From positions 264,664,948 through 264,728,947 of the forward strand of contig JAHLJT010000631.1 of NCBI GenBank assembly GCA_031308135.1: DNA of 64,000 nt. Reading direction: 5' to 3'. Both the position numbers and the translations under genes were made by a program. The DNA is from Acheta domesticus (Eukaryota; Arthropoda; Insecta; Orthoptera; Gryllidae). Shown here one piece after another: positions 35,704 through 47,349 of the stretch. Numbering within the stretch: position 1 is the first letter of the stretch; each line of letters starts with the position of its first letter. The notes below the pieces were generated by a model. The model was not told where the DNA came from. It made no database searches and saw nothing but the letters and a program-made list of their open reading frames with translations.

Positions 35704-36880
35704 TTACAAATAGTTAATGTGGCCCCTTGAATATTTGTACATCAAGTTAAGAAGTTTCTTGAGGTTCTTGCACTGCTGCTGGGCCTTTTTTGAGACGCAC
35801 TCATTGAAGCGGTGCTTACAGTTTGAGCGACAGCTTCTCACATTAAAGAGACGGTGTGCAGGAACTCTGCACGTAGGCGTGGCCAGTGACATTTCGCCGT
35901 TGTCGAGTCGCTCGGTGCATTTTGCGCCGTGGCTGGAGCCCAGCAAGTTGAGGCAAGAAGAAGTCAGTGTGCTACTCGTAGATGTACACGGCGATTATGC
36001 TTGAAGAGCAAGTTGGTTGTTGGTTACGAAGAGTCGTGATTGATTGATTACTAGTGAGTCTGGGCGCGTCACACTGCTGTCATTGGTCTCGTACATGTGA
36101 TGCATGTTTTTTGCTCGGGATGTGGCGGTGATTTTGCCCTGCTGATTGGCGAGATCCGGCGCAACCCACCGTCGGATAGCGAGATTTCCCCCAACCAAAT
36201 GTCTCCCACCAGCGGTGCACCACCTCTGCCAGGACAAACACTAAGTTCCTGACCGACATATCGGCCTGCGCGGTAGTGTAGTGCATGTAAATGTAAGTGT
36301 GTGTAAGGAGTGAGGATAGGACAATGAATGGGAAGGAAATATCGTGTTCGGTCCGTAGCCAGTTTGGTAGGGTACTCCAGCATTCACTAGGTATTGATCG
36401 GACAAACCATGGAAAACTACTGATCAGAGCAACCCATCGCTAAAAGACACCGACAGAACTCGACCTATGTAGCTAGTGTCAAAAATTCTGCTACCGTCGG
36501 GACTAAAACCCCAGGCACTCCCGGTCAGAGGCACTGCAGAGACATCCGTTGATGCTCTGAGTTCCCTCTCGGGGTCCGAGAAGCCAAATGACTAGATACT
36601 TAGTATTGTAACAAAATCTCTACTTCTTTACTACTTTTTACTGCTACTGAATGTCAAATCTACTATTTGCTTACCAATTTACAATCTGGGCAACTCGATC
36701 CGCCCGCCATACGGGGGACGCGGAACCTCCAAAAGTTTTTTGGCTATTGATTGCTGCGGATTTGCTCGTTGCTTGCAGACATTGTGTCATTTCTGGATCA
36801 CCATTCAACTTCTGACAGATCTTAGCGGGCGCTGCACCTAAATGACTTAAATCACTTTCAGGTTGCACTACTCTCAGCAA
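35704..36880 (-). CDS. Possible two-exon cysteine-rich secreted protein (partial)
   Basis: Two minus-strand open segments are joined by compatible splice sites. The upstream exon ends at 36675 (...QIVN plus two bases, donor GTAAGC). The downstream exon runs 35932-35704 after a CTCCAG acceptor. Joining in phase 2 creates a new cysteine codon and keeps the frame to a TAA stop. The downstream exon encodes 75 residues with six cysteines spaced C-x15-C-x12-C-x3-C-x6-C-x8-C and a basic C-terminus (KKLLNLMYKYSRGH). The upstream exon adds two cysteines (KICQKLNGDPEMTQC). The 5' end, signal peptide and start are not found, and an upstream exon is expected. The intron contains a SINE (36034-36575). The pattern is reminiscent of small secreted peptides, but I recognise no family. 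Confidence 0.4.
36034..36575 (-). mobile_element. SINE family 1 copy
   Basis: A near full-length minus-strand copy. It has the tRNA-like head at the right end, the 'GGACTAAAACCCC' B-box remnant, the body 'CATTCAC.AGG.ATTGATCGG', and a 3' end of TAATCAATCAATCA. It lies between the two exons of the possible cysteine-rich gene. Confidence 0.7.
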
Positions 36881-36899
36881 TTTTATTTTACTTCAGTGA

Positions 36900-38170
36900 A
36901 CGAATACAACTTCGCAGAACTTTTGGTTACAAGTATCACTCGTCCAAACAAAACTTTCTACCTCACAAAATGACCGACTTCCATCTTTTCTACCAAAGCC
37001 CCCTAGCCACCACTTGCCATCGTCTACTCTTTTCCTGAATAATTGGTATATCACAGTATTATATGCTAGAGGCGATTACTATGAATTGGCTACATAGCCA
37101 AGTTGCTCACAGTTGTCGGAAACGCGTGGTAGATGGCGAGAATCCGGATGATGAGAAGTCGTGTCTCGAGCAGTATTTGCGATGAGACAGAAGCGACAAA
37201 GTGTTAAGTGAAAGTAGTCTACATGACTCCCGCGGGAACAAAGAAAGGAAATGACCACTTGCTCTGGGATTTCACTCGGAAGTCGAAGGGGCGCGAGGAG
37301 ACGCCGCGAAAGGAAAGGGGGCGGCAAATTCTTTCGTAATGTTAATCCGTAACTGGTGATGTGGTGGCTGTTAGTACCCCCAGCCTTTGAAAAATACCGA
37401 ACCTACGCAGAGCAAAGAACCTATGCTTCTGGGTACTTCTCAGGAAGTTGGTTGTTTTGCGAACCCAGCGATGATCACATTGTAGAAAATGAACAGACAC
37501 TCGTTATTTTATTTTTCTGGCGTCTGGGATGTAATCAGTCCCCGCTTTCACCGATTACGTAAGTATTTATCCTGCGTTGATTTTTTTAAATACTTTATAA
37601 AACTATGGTTCATTCGAGGGTTATTATTAGGGGAGATGACCCAGGATATGGGGAATGGGTGAAGGTCAATTTAGAAGCTGAAACAGCGAATTCAGTGGTG
37701 AAGAGGGGGAAAGCGTGGAGAGCATATACGCGAAAATTGCAGTGAATTAGGGACTGTGGAAAGTAACTTAAAATTGAAGTTGTGTTGTAATATTCATAAG
37801 ATGTGAACAACTGTTCATCCTTAATCAGATTCTGATTCTCAAAAGACAACTTTATAGTTAGTCTGTTTTTCTACAAAATATAGTTGGAAGAGTGCTTTTT
37901 TAGTGATTCATGTTAACATTAAATATTTTTAATTTTGGTAAGACACTAAGCACAAAAAATTTCTTGTTCATATCATCAAAACACGTTTTTGTTATTTCTT
38001 CACTTTTATTTTTCACTTTTTAAGGTAACGGTGTGACGAAAAGTATAGATCGACATACGAGCAATACTACTGGTGGTCGGACGTGGCTGAAGTTTGTAAA
38101 CCGAGGCGATAGTCTTATGATTTCTGTGGTTTGGTTTCATTTCTTCACATAATGCTCGCTTTCGCATTTT
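36900..38170. other. Unassigned sequence
   Basis: No gene recognised. There is a moderately GC-rich stretch at 37080-37340; open frames on both strands lack supporting features. Confidence 0.4.
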
Positions 38171-38184
38171 CTTACTGGCATTAA

Positions 38185-38325
38185 ATAAATGAATAAGTAG
38201 ATTGATTGCTACATTATTAAATAAATTATTACATAAATAAACGGCTAATATATAAATAACTAAATAAATAAACAACTAAATAAATAAATGACTAAATAAA
38301 TTATTAAACAAATAAATAAAAAAAC
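38185..38325 (+). repeat. Imperfect (TAAA)n microsatellite
   Basis: An AAATAAATAAA-rich tract with interruptions. A GC-rich CpG islet follows at 38340-38570 and shows no convincing gene. Confidence 0.75.
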
Positions 38326-38869
38326 GTAGCCTGCACAGTTCACTGATTTCGGACTGTGCTTTCCACGCAAGTTTCGGCACGAGCGCGGGCACTGCAGAGC
38401 CCTCTGGTGGCACGGAGCGCCTCCGCGCGGAGCTTTCTTCGCAAAACAGGGCGCGGCGTCGCATAGCAAGAAGGCCACTTCCCTCGCACGTGTGCCCGCC
38501 CCGCCGCCCGCTCCCCGTCATCTCTGGGAACTTTCTCCCTCCCGTTCGAGGAAGAACTACGGCGCGCTCCTAAAACATGCCACTTTGTGTGGGAGTCAGC
38601 GGACGAGAATTATCGTAATCTTCACAGGAACTTTGTTGCTTGCTTTTGTTTGCTTTCGAAAAAATGTTTTAAAATTTAAGAACTAGTAAAATTGACAATG
38701 ATATAATGACATGAAAACTAATAAACACCGTGGCCTACAACAAGTCACATAATGACATATTTTATTTCCTCAAATACACAATTTCAAAATTGTAGATATA
38801 ATAAGGATCAATGTAAATGTAATACATATTTCTATGGATGTTTATATATCACAGTGAATTGTAGCAATA

Positions 38870-39330
38870 GTCGCTCTTTGTCATCTCGCGTCTGGAGATT
38901 GTATAGTACCCACCCACTTGGCGGTCAGCCCTGGTGGTCAGACGTGGTGGTCAGGGTCCTCCGTTGGTTTCCAAGGAGGGTATTCACACAAACGGTGGAG
39001 TCGCGCTGCTGCGGTGCTCGATTATGGATTCCTGCCACCAGAAGCGCTGACGCGCCTCCGCGCGATCTCCAACGCATCATATTTCTAAATGACAGCGTTC
39101 ACACTCGACGCGCCACTGTACCGGTTTTTACACGACAGCTGCCTTTACGCTGACAGAGTCCACAGACATGTGACTCACGAAACATTCGTATCTCGCGTTC
39201 AGTGGTGGTCGGCGGTGGTTGCGTGTGAAGGGATCTACCGTAACTCGGTGGCTCCGCCGAGTGGCTCCTTGCAGTCAGTGGCATCGGCAACGGTCGTTAC
39301 CACTGAGCCATCTTAGTGAGATAAGTTAGG
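38870..39330 (-). repeat. Candidate SINE-like unit
   Basis: On the minus strand the 39210-39320 end reads 'AAGATGGCTCAGTGGTAACG', an A-box-like tRNA head, followed by a GC-rich body with repeated GGTGG/CCACC words. No clear B-box or tail is seen, so the assignment is weak. Confidence 0.35.
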
Positions 39331-39332
39331 TT

Positions 39333-39392
39333 AATTCCTTATTCCATGTGGCGAGTCTCGATCCATCAGGACCTGCGTTCTGACCACGCAAA
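39333..39392 (-). mobile_element. SINE family 2, 3' part split by foldback 2
   Basis: It matches the SINE end 'GAGTCTCGCCACGTAAAATAAGG' in inverted orientation. The rest of the same SINE continues at 41207-41330, on the other side of the foldback, so the foldback jumped into it. Confidence 0.65.
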
Positions 39393-41206
39393 GGGTCCCC
39401 CACGATACGTTGGTAAAAAAGTTCCCCTCAACCAAATTACATATGAGTGGTTTACACTATAATTCTAACATAAAAATAATATTTTTGAAAGGTTTCTTAG
39501 TCTCCGTCCCACCACCCACACCCCTGTACAGCCAAAAACGTGTTTTATTAATTTCAATTTTTTTCGACAACTTAACACTATTTTATCATACTGAAAAAAA
39601 ATATGATAAATAAGAACACAACTTGGACTATCAGAAAAACATTTTTCAATATTTTCTCAGGCCCAAATTCCAAACACAAAAAAAATATTTTCGAAAAAAA
39701 ATATCAAGAAATATTTTTACGGTGTCCTTAGAAGCCTAGAACAGGCTCGAAAAAAATATCAAAGGTTTCTCTTAAAACACAAATTGTTGTGGATTTTTTC
39801 AGATTTTTTCGATTGCTGGGCTGCAGTTAAAAAAATAAAAACCATTACCCGCCTTTAAAACACCTGGACCTTCAATATACTTTGACTATGACTGCAACGG
39901 TTCTGTGCATTTATTTTAGTGTTTATTATACATTTGTATACATTATTGTAGCACACAATAAAGTTTTGATTTTGGAATATACTTAAAAATTATCATTTTT
40001 TAAAGCTTTCTAATCCTTTGTATGAGAATATTGTACGATAAGGAAAGATAATAGTGTTTGGCAGTTTATTAAATAATAATTCGGTCATATTTGAAGGATA
40101 ATTGAGGGACATGTGGAAAAATGAAGGGGAAGAGGTTAGACGCAGATTTACAAGAACTGTTTTACTTGTCTTAGAACACAGATACTGGCACGAAAATAAT
40201 CTTAAAACTTCATCTCAGAATGCTTGTGAATTTTTTCATATTTTTTTAAGAGCTGGGTCATAGTTTAAAAAAAACTGAGACATTTGTAGTCAACCACTTG
40301 GCAGTTCGGTAGTTGCCGCGTCCTAGGCACGTGCGACCTTGCTGGACGAGGAAGGCCACAGAATAGCAGCTAAAACGTTGACAACTGAGCTTAGAACGCG
40401 GCGCCTCCCGGACAGATAAATAGTAACGCATTGGTTGCGGAAGCCTTTGGTCTCACGTCTGTAAATGTTTCAGAATAGAGAAAAAGTTGTATTTTCCTTT
40501 ACCTAAGTAGTTGTTCTTGAATACGTATAAATATGGAGACACTCGTACAATCTGTACACGTGCAAAAACTCTGCACTTTGTAAATAATAATTGCACGAAA
40601 ATTGAAAATTGATTTAATGTAGCACCCAACTGCAAACTCCCATCCCCCGAAAAGTACAACAATGTATACAAATGTAAAATAAACACTAAAATAAATTCAC
40701 AGAACCGTTGCAGTCATTTTCAAAGTATATTGAAAGTCCAGGTGTTTTAAAGGCGGGAAATGGTTTTTATTTTTTAACTGCAGCCCAGCAATTGAAAATA
40801 TCTGAAAAAAATTCACAACAATTTGTGTTTTAAGAAAAACCTTTGATATTTTTTTCGAGCCTGTTCCAGGCTTCTATGACACAGTAAAAAATATTTCTTG
40901 ATAATTTTTTTCGAAAATATTTTTTTGTGTTTGAATTTGGGCCTGAGAAAATATTAAAAAGTGTTTTTCTGATAGTCCAAGTTGTGTTCTTATTTATCAT
41001 ATTTTTTCAGTTTGATAAAATAGTGTTAAGTTGTCGAAAAAAATTGAAATTAAAAAAACACGTTTTTGGTTGTACAGGGGTGTGGGTGGTGGGACGGAGG
41101 CTAAGAAACCTTTCAAAAATATTATTTTTATGTTAGAATTACAGTGTAACCACTCATATGTAATTTGGTTGAGGGGAACTTTTTACCATCTTATCCGGGG
41201 GGACCC
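39393..41206. mobile_element. Foldback element 2
   Basis: This 1814 bp element begins GGGTCCCCC and ends GGGGGGACCC. Its inverted arms (about 39393-40290 and 40640-41206) closely match foldback 1. Left flank AAA and right flank TTT repeat the A-run/T-run insertion preference. The centre (40290-40640) carries a decayed copy of the CTGA...ACGTTGAC retroelement text seen at 14950-15030. No transposase gene is present. Confidence 0.8.
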
Positions 41207-41330
41207 TTTGGCTACGCTCCTTCCACCATCCAGCGGAGAAAGAAGGTACGACATGGGCGACGAAACAGGTCATTTGAATTCAGCTCAAAGGCTTCATTTA
41301 GGCTTGAGGATCTTTTACTTGCAGTAAATC
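41207..41330 (-). mobile_element. SINE family 2, remaining part beyond foldback 2
   Basis: Inverted match to 20765-20880 of the full copy ('AAAGATCCTCAAGCCTAAAT', 'TTTGAGCTGAATTCAAAT', 'GGAGCGTAGC'). Confidence 0.7.
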
Positions 41331-41399
41331 TACTACAAAGAACATCCATTACATACAGTACCTGGGACATTTTCAAACTTTTCAAAAAATTACTTTAGT

Positions 41400-41560
41400 T
41401 TTTTAATTTTTTTCAGTTGTATAATGCGATGGACGTTTAGGAGAATTGTTCAGGTCTTATGATCGTTAAAAACTCTGATTTTTTGAAAATTGAAAAAATT
41501 CAACATTTTTTCGGAGTTTTCCTACAACTAAAATATTAAAGATAGGGATTTATTTCCTTG
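41400..41560 (-). repeat. Family A fragment, reverse orientation
   Basis: Read on the minus strand it matches the family A 3' text 'TAGTTGTAGGAA..CGAAAAAA', as at 61663-61690. Confidence 0.45.
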
Positions 41561-41722
41561 ATGAAATCTTTTCCTTGAATATAGGTTTCTAAATAAGGTA
41601 ATGTAAAATTTGTTGCTTTGGACTCGTGCACGTTTAGGTATTTAGGAACAATTTTAACAGAACAAGGGGCAGTGAAGAGAAAATAAAAGATCTCATTCGG
41701 CAAGGAAAATCTGCCATTCGGC

Positions 41723-42190
41723 AATGAATTCAATAATATGGAATAAAAATATTGCTAATAAAGTGAAATTAGAAATTGTAAATCAATTGTTGAAAGCATG
41801 TCACTGTATGGCGCTGAGCTGTGGGAGATCAAAAAGCAATGAGAAAAGGTTCAAGGCTATGGAAATGGAGTTTTGGAGACGCAGCTGTAGTGCAACGTTA
41901 ATGGAAAGAATCAGAAATGAAAATATCAAGCAGCAAATTGGTGTCATTTCGGATATAATGGATACAACAAAAGGGAGAAGGTTAAAATGGTAAGGTCATC
42001 TTAGAAGAATGACAGAGGAAAGATAGCCATTGAAAACTTGGAGGTAGCAGGTGCCAATGCACAGAAAGAGAGGTAGACCAAGACTTACATCGTATGATGG
42101 TGAGCGACAGACAATGAGAGATCGTCATATCAAAGAAAAAGATTGGCAAGATAAAAGAAGATGGTAGCTTGGGTGCTAGAGACGCCGCAT
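41723..42190 (+). pseudogene. LINE 3' end (post-RT region) remnant
   Basis: Plus-strand frames read LYGAELWEI, then SNEKRFKAMEMEFWRRSCS, and after a stop GHLRRM and RKRGRPR. This is the conserved C-terminal region downstream of the reverse transcriptase core in many insect non-LTR elements. There is a frameshift near 41825 and stops at about 41990 and 42025. Only the last part of ORF2 is present. Confidence 0.65.
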
Positions 42191-42359
42191 GGTGTAGTTC
42201 CACTCACAAAACAAGTTTTATAATTTCATGTTGTTTCCTATCAATTTGCATTAGTGGTAAATCTCTGTTTTTTTATAGAAGATAAACAATTCATAAAACC
42301 AACTTTAAAATATAAATGTATAAAAATGAATTTTCTAGGAATAGATCTTGAAATACTTG

Positions 42360-42600
42360 TTGCGATTTCGAAGACAAGTAAAGATTTAAAACATTTATTA
42401 GAAGTTTAAGACGAAATGAGATTCGAAGGATTCGTTGGGATTTCAAGATGTAGTTAGATTTTGATGAATTCGTTCAATTTTAAGATTTGTTAGGATTCGA
42501 AGACTTTGTTACGATTTTAATATTTGTTAGAATTTGAAGAATTCATTAAGATTTTAAGATTAATTAGGACTTGAAAGGATAGTAAGGAGGATTAGTTAAA
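42360..42600 (+). repeat. Degenerate ~37 bp tandem repeat
   Basis: About six diverged copies of a unit like GATTCGAAGAATTCGTTA followed by GATTTTAAGATTTGTTAG. The period is about 36-37 bases with many substitutions, so the array is old. Confidence 0.6.
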
Positions 42601-42659
42601 ATTCGAACGACAGAAAACAAGAAAAGAATCGAGATTTTTAACCTGTAAGAATTTTCCGG

Positions 42660-43130
42660 CTTCGAAACCCCATCCAACGCCATGTGTCAGCATCTCTCCT
42701 CCTGATTGAGTTTGTTCGCTAATGCATGCGGCGCGTTAGACGTCGCTCGCAGCGCCCCACACGCTGGAAATATTTTTGTGCGCATTGGCCTTTCCGCATC
42801 AGCATTCCTAATCATCAGTAGAATTCGCCTCGTCCCTCATGCATATGAAACAGATGGGTGAGTGCGGCGGCGGCGGCGGTGCCCGATGCGAAAACGCGTG
42901 GGTGCGACAACTCGCGGTCTCGGACGGGGTTGGGGGTGGGGGTAGACGAAGGGAGGGGAAGAGAAGAGGAGGGGAGGGGAGGAGAAACACAGGCGTTTTC
43001 CGCGTTGGTAGCGTCAACAGCAGCGGGGAGAGCACGGATGGGGGGAGGGGAGTTGGGAAAAGTGGGAAGGAAAAAATCCGATTCCAGGCATGGGAATACA
43101 GAGTGCCTCCTCCTGGAGTCCTGTAATGTG
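42660..43130. other. GC-rich, purine-asymmetric islet
   Basis: A CpG-rich portion (42720-42920) is followed by a strongly G/A-rich plus strand (42925-43080). Open frames here are low complexity on both strands, and no gene is supported. Confidence 0.4.
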
Positions 43131-44435
43131 AGGATGAAATTCCCTCAGACCGCAGAAAGGGGCATGATATTGTCTTAAATCTTTTAATAATATTATGTGA
43201 GGTATCATCGGATTGCAGGCTTATTGACGATTCTTGAGTTCTAAATCTCGCTGTTCTGAAGAGGTGTATATTGATGCGATTAATCAGCATGAAACAAAAA
43301 ATATTAGAAATAGAAATATACAAAGAACATTAGAAATAGAAATACCTAAACAAATGGCTGAAGTTGGATGATAAATTTTGAACGTTCCTGGTAGGTCGCT
43401 TGGATATACAGGTGCAAGAAAAAGGAAAGTGCGCTCTTATCAAGAGTATAAACAGGTCAGTTTTTGTTTCAAAAGTATGCTAATGGGTACTCGTGAGAAA
43501 ATGGTTTGAACATAGCACCTTCGCACAAACAAAAAGGAATATAAGATTCATTTGACAAGTGTAATAAAAGTAGCGTGGGAGGCGCGAGGGTATATGAAAT
43601 GTGAAAATTTTTAAAAATCTTTGACAAAATGTGATGAAAAAATCTTAATAATTAAGAATAATTAAAAAATCGTAATAATTAAGAATCTCTAATAATAAAC
43701 TCATAAATATGAAAAATGTTCAGTTGTAGGGGATAATTCAATTCTCTACATTTGTGTATTCTAATATCGTTATTATTATCTCATTTTTGTCAACGAATAT
43801 GTTCTCAGCTTCATAAAGTGGTACATATTTGTTGCGTGAGTTCTTCAAAATAACTTTGGAATATAGTTTGCAAAATATTAAAATTGTTGGTTGCGTTTGA
43901 TCACAAATGCACTTAAAATTACCCTTATGAGCAGTATTGTACATATTATAATATATTGTATGGAATTCGATTTAAAAAATCAATTTTTAATAGAAATAAA
44001 ATATATAATGTGATGAATAAACATGGGGTCTATACATTTTTCACATCTAATAATGACCTTTTCAAGGACTAATGATTTCATTATTTTTTTCTGTTTGAAA
44101 GTGATTTTTTCCAGAAAATAATTTGAAAATTATTCAATAGGTATTCAAAGAAATATGTAAGCGAAGCGATTAGGATTCAATTAACATTTATAGTATATAT
44201 GTACTTATTACGATTTTTTTGTAAAGCTTCGGTAACATAAATAATCAACAACATTCAGGAATAAATTTTGTGTATTAAAGATGATGAATTTCATTATTGA
44301 ATTGTTACTGAACGTTACTTCTTCCGTGACGGTTCTGGGCCAATACATTTGAATCCTTTTCAGCCAAAACCTGTCAAGAAATGTGTAATAATATTTTCTC
44401 AAATTATTTGCAACCTCAACTTCTTGCACACCCTC
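43131..44435. other. AT-rich sequence, no gene seen
   Basis: No recognisable gene or repeat family. Confidence 0.5.
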
Positions 44436-44439
44436 TTCA

Positions 44440-44694
44440 AATGCAAAGGAGAGCGCGTTGCGGGGGTTGGGAGCGCATGCATGAGCAAGAGAGAGAGAGA
44501 GAGAGAGAGTCGAGTGCTTGCACGAGAGAGAGGGTGGACTGCTCAGGTCGACCGGCCAGGACTGACCGCCGCGACCACACCTCCCTCGGTGGGCCCTCGT
44601 GCTCACCTATGCACTCGCGAAGCCCGCGCCGCGCCACCCGCACCACGCCACCCGCAGGGAGATGGGACTCGCCCGGAGGTTCTCATTCCGCCTA
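44440..44694. other. GC-rich islet with (GA)n run
   Basis: A (GA)n run at about 44487-44511 lies inside CpG-rich sequence. The long overlapping frames on both strands are compositional. Confidence 0.45.
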
Positions 44695-45060
44695 CGAAAT
44701 TTGCTGAGTCTCGCGACTACGTTGCGGCGGATTCGATAGTATCACGGTCAGCGTATCGGGTTGTCGTACTCCAGGTTGCGTGTTCAACCCGATCAAAACT
44801 GTGAATTTTTTAAAGATGAAGAAATCCTTCGTACGCCTTCCTTTGGATGGGGAAGTAAACTACGCCTAAAATTCAAATATCGGTTTCAAATTCAAGGGGC
44901 CGCGACATCAGCCAGATTGGTTACGGAATATCAATTTTGGAGAAAATTCGCTGAATGTTTTGCCACTAGCGTTGTTTGCAAACGGACGGACAGACGCACG
45001 TTTTGCCGGTACGTTTTGACGGATTTTTCGTATCAAGGACACACAGAACATAGATTCTGG
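44695..45060 (+). mobile_element. SINE family 2 5' half joined to family A tail
   Basis: It has the A-box-like CGGTCAGCGTATCGG, B-box-like TGTTCAACCCGATCAAAAC and 'AAGAAATCCTTCGTACGCCTTC' of the family 2 SINE. From about 44875 it continues into text shared with 5270-5440 ('TTTCAAATTCAAGG', 'AGATTCTGGCTAC'). It is a truncated copy or a composite. Confidence 0.55.
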
Positions 45061-46555
45061 CTACACCACGTGTTGACGATTTTTCTCTCTAAATTTAGTA
45101 ACTGGATTTATCCACTTTTTATTTCGAAGGCCCTGTAAGAAGAGTTTTTCCCGACGAAAATTTGCTTTTTTTCGCGGAAGCATTACCTTTCTCTCCACTT
45201 GGTAACGAGAAAGTAAAAATACGTGTAATCTCCTCTCAATAGTCAATAGTTGAATTTTTGTCAAGGAACCATTTACTTAGGCAAAGCATTATCAAACGTA
45301 CATAAAAATTACAGACTAACTTAAGTTACAGAGATTGTAAGTTGAGGCTCTTTCTATGAACCTGGCGATTGTACAAGTTTTATAGCTAGAACTTCTCTTC
45401 TGATTAACAAGCAGCAGCCACCTAACAAATTCGCATTCCATTTCCATTCATTTTTTCTAAATCAGCAATTTTCCTCGTGAAATCTCTCTCGTCAACGTCA
45501 CTAATTGCTTCACAGATCTTTGGAAACAGATCAACAAGGATGTGGGGAAAGTAAACCTCTAATATTGAATGTGAAACCCTCCATGTTACCGGCAAAATTA
45601 GAAACACTTTATCAGTCTAATTAGGAAAACAATTATTTTATGTAAATAGCAGATTGTCTTATGATGTATTATTAATTTTTTAATAAGAGTTCTGGCATGA
45701 AATGAGTTTTTGGTGTGAAATGGGCACTGATATTGAAAAAAGTAAATATGAATTTATATGCAAAATTCATTACATAAATTGGGATTGTGATTAACAATAT
45801 ATTTGGAAAAAATTAAAACTCTGTTCCAAAGAAAGTACATGAGAGGAGATTAGTAGAATGAATACGTAGCTATGAACCCCTCAAAGTTAGTAAATTGATT
45901 GTTAGGTTGTTATAGTGCAGAGACATATGACAAGTCATTAGAACTGTCCATCAGCTTGGCTTTCGTTTTTATCCCCGACATAATTTTGTTTCGTCTAAGA
46001 AGTCGACATATGTAAATCATGTTTCCAAATTGTTTTCTAAATTAACGATACAAAATATTATTAACGATAATAATAATATTAATAATAATAATAAGACAGA
46101 AAATAAATCACACAATAATCATTTCTCGTAAAAAACCAAAGTTCAACAAAATGTCTCATAAGAAAGCACTCTGAACCAGAGTATTCTAATTATTCTGAAA
46201 GCTATGTAATCACAATCGGGATCTTCATTAGTTTAAGTTTTCACGGAAAACATCCTTCATCATGGTTCATTGTCAAACAATGTCATTTTTATATGGTTTT
46301 CCATCCGAAACCAAAAATTGCTTACAGTAAATTACACCATGTCCCGAAACATATAATTACATATTCACTACCAAATAGCAATTTCCTGAAATTATAAAAG
46401 TAAAAGTTTCCAAAAATAATCAGTTATTCCTAGTTTACAATGAGCTAACTGTCACCAAAGTGGCATTGCACTTTTCTGAATTGAGATTGAGTCTGTATGC
46501 AACCTACAAAAACTGCTGCGCGAGAATGAAGTTACAAAGGTCGTACTCTGCGAAA
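45061..46555. other. AT-rich sequence with AAT microsatellite
   Basis: An (AAT)n-rich stretch lies at about 46055-46095. No gene is supported. A 61-codon minus-strand frame at 45422-45607 was considered and not called. Confidence 0.45.
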
Positions 46556-46559
46556 TTAC

Positions 46560-46905
46560 TTCCGTCGCAAACGCACACATCCAGTTGCATGAGCGAGCGA
46601 GAGGGAAGCAGGGAAAGGGGAGTTCCCGTAGCGAAGAGCGAAGGGTGTGGCAAGCCTGGGGCAAGGCGCGGGCATCCATCTTCGCGCTGGACTTTATTAA
46701 ACCCATCAGGGCGACAGTGAAAATGTCGCTTTGCCTGTCAGCTCGTGTGCTCCGGCCGCGGGCGACTAGCCTCCGCGCGCGCCACGCTCTCCTTTTTTTA
46801 CGCAGGGCAGCCAACCGCGCGAGAAGCGCTGACGAGCGCGGCGAGCGCTAAAAACCGCCAAGTGCGAGTGGTAGGGACACCGAGGGAGGTGGCGAGGGCG
46901 GCAGG
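46560..46905. other. CpG-rich islet
   Basis: GC-rich and CpG-rich sequence immediately upstream of the G-run tract. It is promoter-like in composition only; no TATA box or gene is seen. Confidence 0.4.
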
Positions 46906-46909
46906 GGAG

Positions 46910-47318
46910 CAGGGAGGCATGGGGGCGGAGGCAGTGGAGGCGGCGGCGGGGGCGGCGGGGGCGGGCGGGGGCGGCGGGGGCGGGGGGGCGGGGGCGGCGG
47001 GGCGGGGAGGGGGCGGCGGGGGGCGGCGGGGGCGGGCGGGGGCGGGGGCGGGCGGGGCGGGGCGGGGCGGGGCGGGGGCGGGGCGGGGGGGCGGGGCGGG
47101 GCGCGGGGGCGGCGGGGGCGGGGCGCGGGGGCGGGGCGGGGGCGGGCGGGGGCGGCGGGGGCGGCGGGGGCGGCTGGGGCGGGCGGGGGCGGCGGGGGCG
47201 GCGGGGGCGGGGCGGGGGCGGGGGGCGGGGGCGGCGGCGGGGCGGCGGGGGCGGCGGGTGCGGGGGGGGCGGGGCGGGGGCGGCGGGGCGGCGGGGGCGG
47301 CGGGGGCGCCAAAAGTGG
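46910..47318 (+). repeat. 400 bp G-rich GGGGCGGC-type low-complexity tract
   Basis: Almost only G and C on the plus strand, made of runs of 3-7 G separated by C or GC (GGGGGCGGC, GGGGCGGG), with dozens of G-runs in a row. This is strong potential for G-quadruplexes. The long glycine/arginine and proline frames are compositional artefacts. Confidence 0.85.
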
Positions 47319-47349
47319 CGTATCTCGAATGTCACGGCCGGGGAAGTTC

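Noticed and set aside
42839..43178. Overlapping frames in the purine-rich islet
   Set aside because: Low-complexity glycine/arginine and proline/leucine translations caused by strand asymmetry.
45422..45607. 61-codon minus-strand frame as a possible exon
   Set aside because: Composition looks protein-like, but there are no clear splice partners, paralogue or recognisable family.
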